The notes: generated from the letters alone by a model not told the origin. DNA of 64,000 nucleotides from Dermatemys mawii (GCA_007922305.1 ML677335.1:22097023-22161022); one strand, 5' to 3'. Shown: positions 48,633 through 62,735, counted from the stretch's first letter. Program-made: numbers and translations.

Positions 48633-49006
48633 TGTGGCACATGACAATGGAAGATGGAGTGCGCTTTGCTGCAACTGTTGAAAGATGGCGCCGGAGGTGG
48701 ACGGAAACACAGGGATTGCTGGGATATACCAAAAAAGCATCATGGGTAGTTGAAACAGGATGCAGAATGCCCCGCAAGTGACGCCCCCCCCCCCACAAGG
48801 CATTGCGCCAGATCGGGAAGAGGTGTACTGTGGGATACATGCCCTAATGCGCTGCTCTTAATGCCGCATTAAGTGCCGCAAATGTGGCCATGCTATAACG
48901 CTGGAGCATCTCAGTGTGGACATACAATAGCGCTATTCATATTACTGTATAAGGGGACCACTATAACCAATAGCGCTATAATCTTGTAAGTGTAACCATG
49001 CCCTTA

Positions 49007-52000
49007 GAGTTCTAAGGAACACATTTTCTCCTGCCCTTTCAGACCAATTCCCATTGCTAAAGCCCTGGATTGTCGCAACCATCCTTCCAAACAAATGGTG
49101 GAGTGTCTCTTTGGTGACCACTAATGCTACTCTTTGATCAGGCTAAAAGGAATTGCCTGAAGTCACTCAGTGTAAAGTATCTGCCTCTTTGAGAAGCAGG
49201 CTTATCTGTATTGTCTTGTCTTTCTCCTTCCTTCTATGTTGGCACTGTTCCTACTCTAATTTTTGTGCTTTCCTCTCTCCCCATAGGTTCTGTTCTTCTC
49301 TTCCCCTTCTTGTTGAATATTTCCCCCTCCTCTACCACCTCAGTATTCACAGTCCTCTATTTCACTTCCTTTCTTCCCACCTCCTGTTCTTTGTTGCTTG
49401 TCTTCCGTACCCTGTTCTTACTCCTTCCATACTGAATGCTCTAAACCCTCATCTACACTACAAATCCAGTCATGTTGGAGGACCAGCATGGTTCTGCTCA
49501 TTAGTATAGATGACTATCTAAGGCATTAGCACACTTCATCGGTATGATTAGGGCCTACCTAATTTACATAACAACTATACTTTTACAGTGTTGGGGGAAT
49601 GACCATACTATAATCAGGTCCCTCCCAGATCTGGTTGTATTTATCATACTGACAGAGCCTTTCCTTCTCTACCTGCTCCAAGTATTAAGGGCAAGGTGAC
49701 ATTTATAACATTTCCTATTTCTAGAACGTTGCAGTATTAAATCATGGAGCAAGTTCCTGCATGGGTATCAGCAGGAACTAAACCTGGTACCCAAGCCTCT
49801 GCCGCTTGAGCTGAAGGAGTAATACAGTTGGTTGTCTGAAATAAGCTGTCTCTTCTCTTCACTGGGGCCAACCATCAGGAAAATACGTGATTACATGCTG
49901 TAAATCAGCATAGTGGTCTACTGCCAGCATTTCAGAAATCATATTAGTTTCAGAGTATGTGCAGATGGAGTGGGGCAGCAAGATAGAGAGAAGTGCAGAC
50001 GTTCTACACTGGCACATATCAGCCTAGTTTGAGATTTGATTGAAAATATTTGTTAGAATATTTTCTTGAATTTATATAAGAACTTCTCAGACCCTGCATT
50101 TTTTCATTCTTCTTTTGGTGTGAGGCTATGGATCTGGGGTTCGAGCATTTAGTTTTTGTTGTTTTCCAGGCACTAGGACTTAGGTGAAAGGAGTACAGCA
50201 GTATTTAATTTGAGTCAGTACAAAATGTTCTTGTAGCACCCACAGGAAACCCCAAGAACATTTCTGAACACGGACATTTGAGGTTTTTTCTCTCCCTGCA
50301 AACTTTTTATTGCACTTCAAAGCCTTTTCGCCATCCCTTCATAATGTGTTCTGCAGTTCACACAAGATGTAAAATAGCACAAACTGATTACTGTGATATG
50401 AGGATTAATTTTTTGACCAGTTTCCTGATTCAGTATATGTGATGGCCATATTTTTCAACGATAAATTGAGAGAACTCCAAGTTTGTGTGGGACAGAGGTA
50501 AATCAGTCTAAATGAACTAGTCTGATTAATGAGGAATAGTTAATTATATCCACAGCTGCCACCCCTACATCCGCCTGCATTAGATTCCACAATGGCAAGT
50601 GCTCTGTAGAACCATACCCCACAAAAAAGCAACTTGGAGGGTTTAAATCTATGAAGAATAAGCTGCATTTAGAGTAGATGACATACTATTTTCTATTTCC
50701 ATATTTTTATTTTCAAGAAGCCTACAGTATTTGCTGTTTATATAAAGTGTTCAGTGGAAGAAAAAACATGTTGTTCCATTTGTAATACAGTACAACGTGA
50801 ACTTTTCACTTCCTCTCAACAGCACAGAAAGACACGTCTATTTTGGTATTAAACACACATACAAACAACCCATGTACAATACAGAGCTTGATTTGTTTCC
50901 TTGTTTTGCTGGTTGCAGTAACAAGACTGTCAGCATTGGTTTGAATACTACTTGCATATGACTTAAAAAACAAACAAACAAATCTTCTCTTCCTTATAGA
51001 GCAAGTGGGGTGAAATGTTATGGTTGTAACAGGCAACTGAGATTCAGGATTTCTAGGTTCTATTTCTAACTGATGTTGACTTGCTGTGCAACTTTGGGCT
51101 AGTTTCTTAGGCTAAAATTTTTAAAAGCAACCAAAGATTTTGGGTGTCCAACATGAAATGCCTTCGACCTGCTTTTTAGAAAGGCAGAACCCACCATAAC
51201 TCTTACTGGAGTCAATAGGAACTGCTGGCATTCAACATATTCAATGACCAGGCACAAGGTGTCTCCAGTTTGCCATGCACAAAGGAAGCACTGAGTGAAC
51301 ATTTCTGAAAATGTTGGCCGTAACCCCTTTGTTATCCCTGTTTTACAGATAAGTAAGATGAGGCACAGTTACCTTATTGGTTTGTTGTGAGGCTTAATAA
51401 TGAATGTTTTTTTTAAGTCCTTTGAGCTCTCTAGACCAAATTTTAGACTATATAACCTCATTTAAGAGCCAACTACTAACTTAAAATTAAATTGTAAACA
51501 TAACACAAAGCATAACAAACATCTTTTGAAACAGGTAATGTACTTGTTGGACAGGTAGTAATTAGACAGACAAAGGAGTTGGTGCCAGGAGCTTGCAGGT
51601 TTAGGATTGAATCCAGTCAGCATTAGGTTGCAGCCAGAGATTTGATGGCACAATTCAATACTTCATCTGTCACTCTGTTTGCACTCGCTTTTGTTCTGTA
51701 GTGGAAATGTTGGTAGATGAACAGGATAATTTTTTATAGCACTGAAGCAAAGTGTAATACATATTTCAGAAGCAATAGACTCAGGTTACCATACACTTAT
51801 GTCAGAGTTTTGTGAGTTCTGGTGGTGTGATGTGCTGAGGAAAAATGGTCCAGTGATTAGTGTGTCAGCTTAAGACTTTGGACACCTGTGTTCAGATCTC
51901 TGATCTGCCACAGGCTTCCCATGTGGAGCTTAGGCTTACTTTCTCTGTACCTCAGTTCCTCATCTGTAAAATGGAGATGATACCGTGATGGGATAGAACA

Positions 52001-53339
52001 TTACTCTGCAATATCCTGGATAAAACTTATGGAATTAAGATAATCATCACTGAATTAAAATCAATGCCTTTGGGAACCATTGCATTAAAATACAGTTGTT
52101 TGCATTATTGGGAGATTGTATGTAACTTGGGATATGTTAATATAATTCCTCTGGTTACAAGCCCTTTGAAGATACCTTCCTGGAGAGGCTCACATAGACT
52201 AGTTTAAACTGGATTCTCCAGGGACCAACAAACATGAGCGAGGATTTATGGGTAAATAGCCTGGTTTTAAACAAGCAAATGGACAGGACTGCTGGTCCAC
52301 GGAAGACCCCAGTCCTTAGGGAAGAGTTGGAAGGACTTAACCTACTCTGGCCCATAAGGCAGATGCTAGTTCAGAGGAGAGGTTGCTATGAACTTGTGAC
52401 CCCTTTGCAAAGGATTTGAAGGACTCACCTGCTGGAGCCCATGTTGAAGGGATCTCTCGTAAACAAGGTTCTTTTATTATTTTAATATGTTTACGCTGTA
52501 GTGCTTTTAGTTTAAGAATAAAATGGATTTATGTAGGAACTACTGTATGGTTACTTATAACTTGTTGACAATTACTCTATCAGCCTCTGAAGAGAAAGCA
52601 AGCAGGCCTGCTTTGGCAGAGTCTCTTGCAGCAATATCACAGTATAGGCAGGGGAATGTGCAGCCTTGAAATACCTGGATCAGAAGGGAGTGAGATGTAT
52701 GTCTCCACTTGAGAGGTGATAGCCAATGGAGCTGGAAGCTTCAGAGTGAGTGCCCCTGCTGTCCTATAGAGGAGGATACAGGTGCAGTTGCCTTGAACTT
52801 TTACAGATATTACTATCCTTCTTTCCAGTGCTGCTGTGAGCTAGTCAGATACATATGATACATTTTTCTGGGGGAAATGTAAGTACTAAGATACATTTTA
52901 TATCAAACAGATTATGAATATCATACAGCACATGACATGATGTAGGTTTTCTGAGCATGTAGAAATTGTGTTATTATTGTGTATTAGCTACACTGTGTAG
53001 CATGTAACTGAGCAATAAAGTAGTGTATACTACTGTTACAGTATATTAGAAATAGAGTCCTTGGATAGGAGATGGAATTTTATAACCTAGTAATATTGCT
53101 TTGCACTTTTGAGATATTTTTAGCACATTTTAAAGGAATGGCCAGAGTAAGGCAAGGGGGACTTAGTTTATGTTGGAAGATTTTTTTTTTTAATGGGGCT
53201 TAAGTTTGGAGGAAGATTGCCATTAAATTCATGGAGCTGCATCTGTTGCTCCATAACATCCCATCTTGTCCACAAAACAATTGTTTTAGTTTCCTCACGT
53301 CCCCAAGCCTTAGAAAAATTAAGGAGACAGACTTCAAAC
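49007..53339. other. Intergenic DNA between the Harbinger element and ANAPC16
   Basis: Contains the SINE at 51.84 kb. About 52100-52800 may be another LTR-like repeat (AATAAAATGG near 52518). No exon recognised. Confidence 0.5.
51840..52010 (+). repeat. tRNA-derived SINE (MIR/CORE-like)
   Basis: Has a B-box-like GTTCAGATCTC near 51890 and the CAGTTCCTCATCTGTAAAAT block typical of MIR/CORE SINEs, sense on the plus strand. Confidence 0.6.
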
Positions 53340-54044
53340 TCTTGACATTTATTGGCCATAGAACAGTTTTATACATTATGGTAAAGTGAGAGCACATTTC
53401 AGTGTCTTGAGTCACTGCCTCTGCATTAAACAACAGTTCCCTTCTCCTAATACTCTGTGTACAGTCAAAAAAGAAACATGCCAGTAGAGAGAAGAGAGTC
53501 GGCAATAACAAGGAGATCTAAACACAGAAATGAGTTAACATTTTTCCCTCCAGTTGACCCTGCACAGTTCGTTATCATATTCAACTTCAAAAAGAACCTT
53601 CTTTCCATTCAGTACCTTGTGCTTTTGCCCTCAAGGATTTGGACTCAAAATAGCAAAGGTATCCAGGTCCTGAATGATTGCTATTACCTGGCCATTTCAG
53701 GCACGTACACTCCACTGTGAGTATAAATGATTGGGTTTTTTTACATAACCTTCCCTTCCCCTTTAAACAAACAGGTTATTCTCCAAGTCTTTAAAACTTA
53801 TTGTACTTCATAAGTTATAGAAATAAGGCCCTGCTGAATTATTCCCAAACGTCTACCCTGCAGAAGACTAAAAGGATTTACAGTTTTGTGGTTGCAACTT
53901 ACTGGATACTCTTACAGAGCCACCTGGTGTGGATTTAAAAAACGTGATGCAGCTGGGAACACACTGATAAATGGCAGCATATTTAAAAATCAATCCCGAG
54001 TGTTGTATATTTGTGTTGTCTTTCAACACCAGTGATCAGCGCTT
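53340..54044 (-). other. ANAPC16: Probable ANAPC16 3' UTR
   Basis: Sequence after the ANAPC16 stop, without recognised repeats. It runs to a minus-strand AATAAA at 53348-53353 (plus strand tttatt). The end point is inferred from this signal only; another site could be used. Confidence 0.5.
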
Positions 54045-55637
<1,593 letters not shown>

Positions 55638-55719
55638 CTGCAAACGGAAGAGAGAGGGATTTAATCTTTCCTATGAGTTTTATGACTGAAAAGCTTTCTA
55701 TAATTTTTATGTTCAGAAT

Positions 55720-57474
55720 TGACAGAGAGTCCTGTGGCACCTTAAAGACTAACTAAAATATTAGAGCATAAGCTTTTGTGGGCTAATACCCACTTCGTCG
55801 GATGCATGCAGTGGAAGTATCCAGGGGCAGGTATAAATAGGTAGGCAAGAACCAGGTTGGAGATAACAGGGTTAGTCCAATGAGGCTGAACCAGCTTGTT
55901 GTCTCTAATCACGGAGGGTGAGGTATTCCTCTAATAGCTGAACTGGAGGTGTGAATAGTGAGAGAAGAGAAGCTGCTTTTGCAGTTAGCTAGCCACTCGT
56001 AATCTTTGTTCAATCCTTGACTGATTGTATCAAATTTGCAAATGAGTTGCAGCTCTGCAGTTTCTCTTTGCAGTCTGGTCTTGAAGTTTTTTTGCTGCAA
56101 AATGCTGACCTTTAAATCACGCCCCTTCTCTGTCTACGCTACATTGATGACATCTTCACCATTTGGACCCATGGGAAAGAAACTCTGGAAGAATTCCACC
56201 ATGATTTCAACAGCTTCCACCCCAACATCCACCTCAGCCGGGACCAGTCTACAGGGGAGGTCCACTTCCTAGACACCATAGTGCAAATTAATGACGGCCA
56301 CATCCACACCACCCTATACCGAAAACCTACCGACAGCTATGCCTACCTTCATGCCACCACCTTCCATCCCGGGCACACCACACGATCCATTGTCTGCAGC
56401 CAAGCACTGAGGTACAATCGTATTTGCTCCAACCCCTCAGACAGAGACCAACACGTATAAGATCTCCACCAAGCTTTCTGTAAACTACAATACCAGCACA
56501 AGGAAATAAGGATACAGATCAACAGAGCCAGACGTGTACCCAGAAGCCTGCTGCTGCAAGACAAGCCCAAGAAAGAAAACAACAGAACACCACTGGTCAT
56601 CACCTACAGTCCTCAGTTAAAGCCTCTCCAGCGCCTCATCAGTCATCTACAACCCATCCTGGACAACAATCCCTCACTTTCACAGGCCTTGGGAGGCAGA
56701 CTAGCCCTGGCCTACAGACAACCTGCCAACCTCAAGCATATTCTCACCAGCAATAGCACACTGCGCCATAATAACTTTAACTCAGGAACCAATCCATGCA
56801 ACAAACCTCGATGCCAACTCTGCCCACACATCTACACCAGCAACACCATCACAGGACCAAACCAGATCAGCCACACCATCACTGGTTCATTCACCTGCAC
56901 ATCTACCAATGTAATATATGTCATTATGTGCCAGCAATGTCCCTCTGCTATGTACATTGGCCAAACTGGACAGTTCCTATGAAAAAGGATAAATGGACAC
57001 AAATCAGATATCAGGAATGGCAATATACAAAAACCTGTAGGAGAACACTTCAACCTCGCTGGACACACCATAAAAGATTTACAGGTCAGCATTTTGCAGC
57101 AAAAAAACTTCAAGACCAGACTGCAAAGAGAAACTGCAGAGCTGCAATTCATTTGCAAATTTGATACAATCAGTCAAGGATTGAACAAAGATTACGAGTG
57201 GCTAGCTAACTACAAAAGCAGCTTCTCTTCTCTCGCTATTCACACCTCCAGTTCAGCTGTTAGAGGAATACCTCACCCTCCCTGATTAGAGACAACAAGC
57301 TGGTTCAGCCTCATTGGACTAATCCTGTTATCTCTCACCTGGTTCTTGCCTACCTATTTATACCTGCCCCTGGATACTTCCACTGCATGCATCCGACGAA
57401 GTGGGTATTAGCCCACGAAAGCTTATGCTCTAATATTTTAGTTAGTCTTTAAGGTGCCACAGGACTCTTTGTCA
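55720..57474. repeat. 399-bp inverted repeat pair around a 957-bp centre
   Basis: The arms are 55720-56118 and 57076-57474. By eye they differ at only a handful of positions. They include C-terminal coding sequence and the Penelope 3' UTR. In RNA or single-stranded DNA they could form a long hairpin. Confidence 0.9.
56119..57285 (+). pseudogene. Penelope reverse transcriptase C-terminal half with GIY-YIG domain, 5'-truncated
   Basis: Translation is in one frame. RYIDDIF, the reverse-transcriptase catalytic motif (YIDD at 56140-56151), is followed by GEVHFLDTIV, LYRKPTDSYAYLH and LAYRQPANLKHIL. The endonuclease part has CQLCPH, then VIYVIMCQQC and YIGQTGQ, and the frame ends AVRGIPHPP. The only visible damage is two stops, TAA at 56458-56460 and TGA at 56980-56982, each explained by one C-to-T change (Gln and Arg codons). 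The N-terminal half of the polymerase is absent, so this copy cannot be autonomous. Confidence 0.88.
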
Positions 57475-58308
57475 CTTCTGCAATTCCAGACTAACACGGC
57501 TACCCCTCTGATTCTATGTTCAGAATGTGCTTTTCCTTTGCTCACCTACTTTAGACACTTTGTCCTATTCTGGTAATCTGCCACACTCTGGTCTCTGGGC
57601 CAGGAGACCATGGGTTGAAGTCCCACACCAGGGCTTTGACTTATATCCAGTGCTGACAAGGATATGGAGCACAGAGTGGGTGTGCTGCTGCACTGTTTGG
57701 TGTCATGGTACCCCTTTTGCCTGCTTCTGATGGTTGCTGTCCAGAGGGATATAAAGGATGCGATGGCATTTTGATTAAGAAAATCTTGGTCTCTGTGCCA
57801 ACAATCTTTTCCTTAATAAAACAAACTTGAATAATCTACAGCCTGAGAACTATTGCTGAGTTCATAAAAGTTGTTGCATTTGCCCACACGGTCATGGCTC
57901 TTAAGATCTAACTCTCATCGTTAGGAAGTCTTTTGAGATATAGTTTGAAAAGTGCTCCATAAAGCTCAAGTTTTCCCTATATTTCTGAAAATATAGCTAC
58001 AAATCAGATGAGTAGGCGTTGCATGACAAATGACAATTCGCCTGTCCAAATACAAAATGACATAAAATTTCATCCTTAAAACAAAACTACATTGGTTTAT
58101 TGAAAGTGTAGCAGAAGCACTGCAATTTCAATTAAGATTTAAGTGCAATTACAGGGCCAAGTACTGTGTCAGTGCCAGACACTGTCTGAAAAACGGTAGG
58201 AGAATCATAATTGAACACTGTAGAAACTCAGCTGTGAATGGCTTTTTGGAAAGTTGTAGGCTGACTGACTTGTGTTCATAATTGTGAATTACTCGTTGGC
58301 TGAAGGCA

Positions 58309-60311
58309 GTGCAGTGCAATAGAAAAGCCAAAATGGAATTTGAAGAACAGCTAGCCAGAAACTCAAAAGGTAATAATAAAATGTTTTTTAAATACGTCAG
58401 AAGCAGGAAGCCTGCTAAACAACTAGTGGGGCCCCTGGATGATAGAGATACAAAAGGACTACTTAAAGATGATAAAGTCATTGTGGAGAAACTAAATGAA
58501 TTCTTTACTTCGGTCTTCACAGCTGAGGATGTTAGGGAGATTCCTAAACCTGAGCCGTCTTTTGTAGGTGACAAATCTGAGGGATTGTCACAGATTGAAG
58601 TGTCACTAGAGGAGGTCTTGGAACTAATTGATAAATTTAACTGTAACAAGTCACCGGGACCAGATGGCATTCACCCAAGAGTTCTGAAAGAACTCAAATG
58701 TGAAATTGGGGAACTATTAACTAGGGTTTGTAACCTGTCCTTTAAATCGGCTTCTGTACCCAGTGACTGGAAGATAGCTAATGTAACGCCTGTATTTAAA
58801 AAGGGCTCTAGAGGTGATCCTGGCAACTACAGACCGGTAAGTCTAACGTCCGTACCGGGCAAATTAGTTGAAACAATAGTAAAGAATAAAATTGTCAGGC
58901 ACATAGAAGAACATAAATTGTTGGGCAAAAGTCAGCATGGTTTCTGTAAAGGGAAATCATGTCTTACTAATCTATTAGAGTTCTTTGAAGGGGTCAACAA
59001 ACGTGGACAAGGGGGATCCAATGGACGTAGTGTACTTAGATTTCCAGAAAGCCTTTGACAAGGTCCCTCACCAAAGGCTCTTACGTAAATTAAGTTGCCA
59101 TGGGATAAGAGGGAAGATCCTTTCATGGATTGAGAACTGGTTAAAAGACAGGGAACAAAGGGTAGGAATAAATGGTAAATTTTCAGAATGGAGAGGGGTA
59201 ACTAGTGGTGTTCCCCAAGGGTTCAGTCCTAGGACCAATCCTATTCAACTTATTCATCAATGATTTGGAGGAAGGGGTAAACAGTGAGGTGGCAAAGTTT
59301 GCAGATGATACTAAACTGCTCAAAATAGTTAAGACCCAAGCAGACTGTGAAGAACTTCAAAAAGATCTCACAAAACTAAGTGATTGGGCAACAAAATGGC
59401 AAATGAAATTTAATGTGGATAATTGTAAAGTAATGCACTTTGGAAAAAATAACCCCAACTATACGTACAATATGATGGGGGCTAATTTAGCTACAACTAT
59501 TCAGGAAAAAGATTTTGGAGTCATCGTGGATAGTTCACTGAAGATGTCCATGCAGTGTGCAGCGACGGTCAAAAAAGCAAACAGGATGTTAGGAATCATT
59601 AACAAAGGGATAGAAAATAAGATGGAGAATATCTTATTGCCCCTATACAAATCCATGGTGCGCCCACATCTTGAATACTGTGTACAAATGTGGTCTCCTC
59701 ATCTCAAAAAGGATATAATGGCATTAGAAAAGGTTCAGAGAAGGGCAACTAAAATGATTAGGGGATTGGAATGAGTCCCATATGAGGAGAGATTAAAGAA
59801 GCTAAGACTTTTTAGCTTGGAAAAGAGGAGACTAAGAGGGGATATGATAGAGGTATATAAAATTATGAGTGGCATGGAGAAAGTGAATAAGGAAAAGTTA
59901 TTTACTTGTTCCCATAATAGCAGAACTAGGGGCCACCCATTGAAATTAGTGGGCAGCAGGTTTAAAACAAATAAAAGGAAGTTCTTCTTCACATGGCGCA
60001 CAGTCAACCTGTGGAACTCCTTGCCTGAGGAGGCTGTGAAGGCTAGGACTATAACAGGGTTTAAAAGAGAACTGGATAAATTCATGGAGGCTAAGTCCAT
60101 TAATGGCTATTAGCCAGGCTGGGTAAGGAATGGTGTCCCTAGCCTCTGTTTGTCAGAGGGGCGTGATGGATGGCAGGAGAGAGATCACTTGATCTTTACC
60201 TGTTGGGTTCACTCACTCCGGGGCACCTGGCATTGGCCACTGTCGGTAGACAGGATACTGGGCTAGATGGACCTTTGGTCTGACCCAGAACGGCCTTTCT
60301 TATGTTCTTAT
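58309..60311 (+). mobile_element. CR1 LINE, 5'-truncated, with most of ORF2 and an intact 3' end
   Basis: Two kb of CR1-type non-LTR retrotransposon. It carries reverse-transcriptase coding sequence, a 3' UTR with the conserved GGGCTAGATGGACCTTTGGT block, and a TTCTTATGTTCTTAT terminus. No poly(A) tail follows, as expected for CR1. The 5' boundary is approximate. The element lies in the ANAPC16 intron, antisense to that gene. Confidence 0.92.
58324..60113 (+). pseudogene. CR1 ORF2 reverse transcriptase, frameshifted
   Basis: In order: NKSPGPDGIHPRVLKEL, NVTPVFKKGSRGDPGNYRPV, LDFQKAFDKVPHQRL, GVTSGVPQG, GPILFNLFINDLE and the catalytic FADDTKLLK (near 59298), then a C-terminal part ending SINGY. 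The frame shifts near 58990 (within the segment before LDFQKAFD) and again near 59220 (after GVPQG). An in-frame TGA lies at 59772-59774. The upstream endonuclease domain is missing. Clearly non-functional. Confidence 0.92.
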
Positions 60312-62616
60312 AAAAATAAACATTTAGCACAAATGGTTTGTGGAAGTGCCTCAATCCCTGCCTGAATTAAAAGAGAAGAGGCCGCTGTCTCTCTTTTTAA
60401 CTAATAATTCAGTGTGCCACATCTCAGGCAGCCATATGGACTTTTGTCATATAGAAAGCATATGAGACTAGGCTCTAGAGAGATGTAGTACTTGACACAA
60501 TCTGTAGTAAAAAAAAAAAAATTACAAACCTTAAAACAAACCATGGTCCATCATCCTATCCATTAAATATCGACCATGTTATCTTTGCTAAATGCAAATA
60601 TAGACTCAATAAATCAGAAAAGAAGGAAAAAACGGGCCCGATCCTGCAATGTACAGAGCCCTACCTGCTGTCAACTAGAGTTTAGAGTATACAACAACTC
60701 ATAAGAGTGTCAAACTCTTTAGTACCACCTTATCTCAATCCGACTGTGCACTATTACGTAATATAAAAGATCCTCTCAGGGAAAACAATAGTTATTGCCT
60801 CATTTGTAGCAAGCCTTGTTCTATCAACATCATGGTTTATTCTTCCATTAACTGATTCTGCACCTGTAGGGAGGCCTTCCACTTTCCATCACTTTAAAAT
60901 ATTTTGTCCAGCAACTGAAAGGGCTATAATACATAGCTACTTCCTTAAGGATGATAAAATCTAATTATCTTCAAGTTCTGAAGTAGAAAAGAATGCATCT
61001 GATGCCACAGACAGATTACTGAATATATGGAACAACAGATAACCTTATAGTGAATTACAATTTCATGGTTATGTGATACTTCCCACATTTATTATTCTAT
61101 ATGCAATCCATTTTAAATAATTCAATTTTGTGTGTGCAAAATGCCATTTAAAAAAATGAAGGACAAAACAATTCTATGGATCACTCCTGCTCTCCATTAG
61201 CATAAAGAGAAAAGCTCTTATACAGACTGAACGCTAGTATGTGTGGCTATTAGGATAAATAATACAGTTAAGAGATTTATACCTTTTCTTTGCTAAATGA
61301 ACTTTAAAGCCAGAGGACAGAGTCCTCCAAAGAAAAGACACCTTTCTTCTGCCAAGCTATATATCAACTAAGATGGCCAAGCATTAAAATATATAAATTT
61401 ATTAACAACATCCTTCACTATCTTGTCATGTCTTATTGCATGTACTGTAGTATTTCAGTACCAGTTTTAAAAATGAGCTGCTATCTAAATCTGACAAGTT
61501 AAGTCCCGATTTCCTTGCTGAAATATCCCTACTAGCCAGGCTGTGGGAGTAATTCAGCTCAGAAGTCAGCTTTCATTGATCTTTTGCAATTATTTCCCCC
61601 CTTCCCCGTCCCCAGAGGCCTACTTGGTACTTCATGGTTCACTGAAGAAATCTCAGAATGTGATACCACAAATAGCAGAAACCTTATTGCATTCTATAAT
61701 ACTTGTATTATCCCAGAATTGTCTGTACTGAGTTCTCTTAAGTCTAGATTCTTGAGGATATGAATAGGCTGGAACTTTCCATATCACATTTAGCAAACTC
61801 TTTACAATAAACTAATGTTAAATCTGATTCCTCTTAAAAAGGATGGAGATGCTCCAAACAGGAAGTGACCTATACAGTACCAGATGGAAAAGCCAGATTG
61901 AATTTAGTCCTCAATCTACTAAGTGTGTAATAATTCTAGTCTCTTCTGACTATGGGAGACTAGTCGCTTCTGACAATGGGAGCTAATAATAATAAAGACA
62001 TATTAGGAGAAAGCATTTTATCCTGGTTCTTAAATATTGATGAGGGGTTGTCTACATCACCAGTCAAAGTCCACAGTTAGTTTTATCTAACTTATTTAGT
62101 TGTGTGAACATGACAGGAGATACTTCCAAAGGCCTCATACCTATCAAATACATAATTCTGAGTGTGACCATTTTATTTCTTTCAGTTCATCCCATAAGGA
62201 GAAGAGTCAGGAGTTGCCATATACAGATTTCTAGCAAAATCTCTAATAAAGCTTCATAATAGTCTTCAATTTTGCATCTCACTTAATATTCAGAAATCCT
62301 ATTTTCCCCCATCCCTTTCCATGCAAAACTCCCTTTCCCATAGCCTGAAAATTCCACTTGCCGAGGGACAGCAGAAAGCCAGATGTCTTATCTGCAGATG
62401 ATTCCAGTGCCTCTGCCCCTGCATGAAGCTTTGTCAAGCTGCAGCATAATGAAAACTAAGTCTTTTCAGCCTTACTGCAGCTATTCACCCAGTGGGTGGC
62501 AGTAAAACAGATTGGCAGTTCATTTTCACTCTGCTGTTGCTTGAGAAACTGAGCAACAGCAGATATAGGCGATAGAGCAACGCAGTGAGTAAGAACTAAA
62601 AACCATCCTCGAGGTG
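60312..62616. other. ANAPC16 intron sequence, no exon recognised
   Basis: AT-rich. A short tandem duplication of about 30 bp (CTTCTGACTATGGGAG / CTTCTGACAATGGGAG) lies near 61940-61985. A search by eye for the exon encoding the APC16 N terminus found none. Confidence 0.5.
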
Positions 62617-62624
62617 GCATAGAG

Positions 62625-62735
62625 CAGTGTTTCTCATCTTTTTAACACCAGGGACTGGCTTGCTGCCTTCCTAAACCATGTCAGGTAGATCACAGGGACT
62701 GGTGCTAGTCCACGGACTGGTCATTGAGAACACTG
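62625..62735. mobile_element. 111-bp hAT MITE
   Basis: Starts CAGTGTTTCTCATCTTTT and ends TCATTGAGAACACTG, an inverted-repeat pair. A perfect 8-bp duplication GCATAGAG flanks it (62617-62624 and 62736-62743). Confidence 0.88.

Larger units (their letters stand above)
44676..49003. mobile_element. Full-length PIF/Harbinger DNA transposon (4328 bp)
   Basis: Both ends are visible. The left end starts GGGCTTGGTTACACTTGCA and the right end, read inward, starts GGGCATGGTTACACTTACA, so the terminal inverted repeats are strong. A TTA flanks each side (44673-44675 and 49004-49006), the 3-bp target duplication typical of PIF/Harbinger. Inside are two convergent genes: a MYB/SANT-like DNA-binding protein on the plus strand and a HARBI1-like DDE transposase on the minus strand. 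Their poly(A) signals lie about 30 bp apart. Subterminal AGCGCT palindromes are repeated at both ends. The element lies between DDIT4 and ANAPC16. Confidence 0.93.
55720..57514 (+). mobile_element. Penelope-like retroelement with long inverted arms, in an ANAPC16 intron
   Basis: The right side encodes the C-terminal part of a Penelope reverse transcriptase plus a GIY-YIG endonuclease. The left side (55720-56118) is a near-perfect inverted copy of the right side (57076-57474), 399 bp each. Forty further bases follow only on the right, ending at 57514. A 12-bp target duplication TATGTTCAGAAT flanks it (55708-55719 and 57515-57526). Inverted, 5'-truncated partial copies joined to one another are characteristic of this class. 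The element is antisense to ANAPC16 and starts about 70 bp upstream of the exon at 55637. Confidence 0.88.

Noticed and set aside
48633..48803. Longer start for the Harbinger transposase at 48803
   Set aside because: The extra 57 residues do not resemble the family. The ATG at 48632 is followed directly by recognisable sequence.
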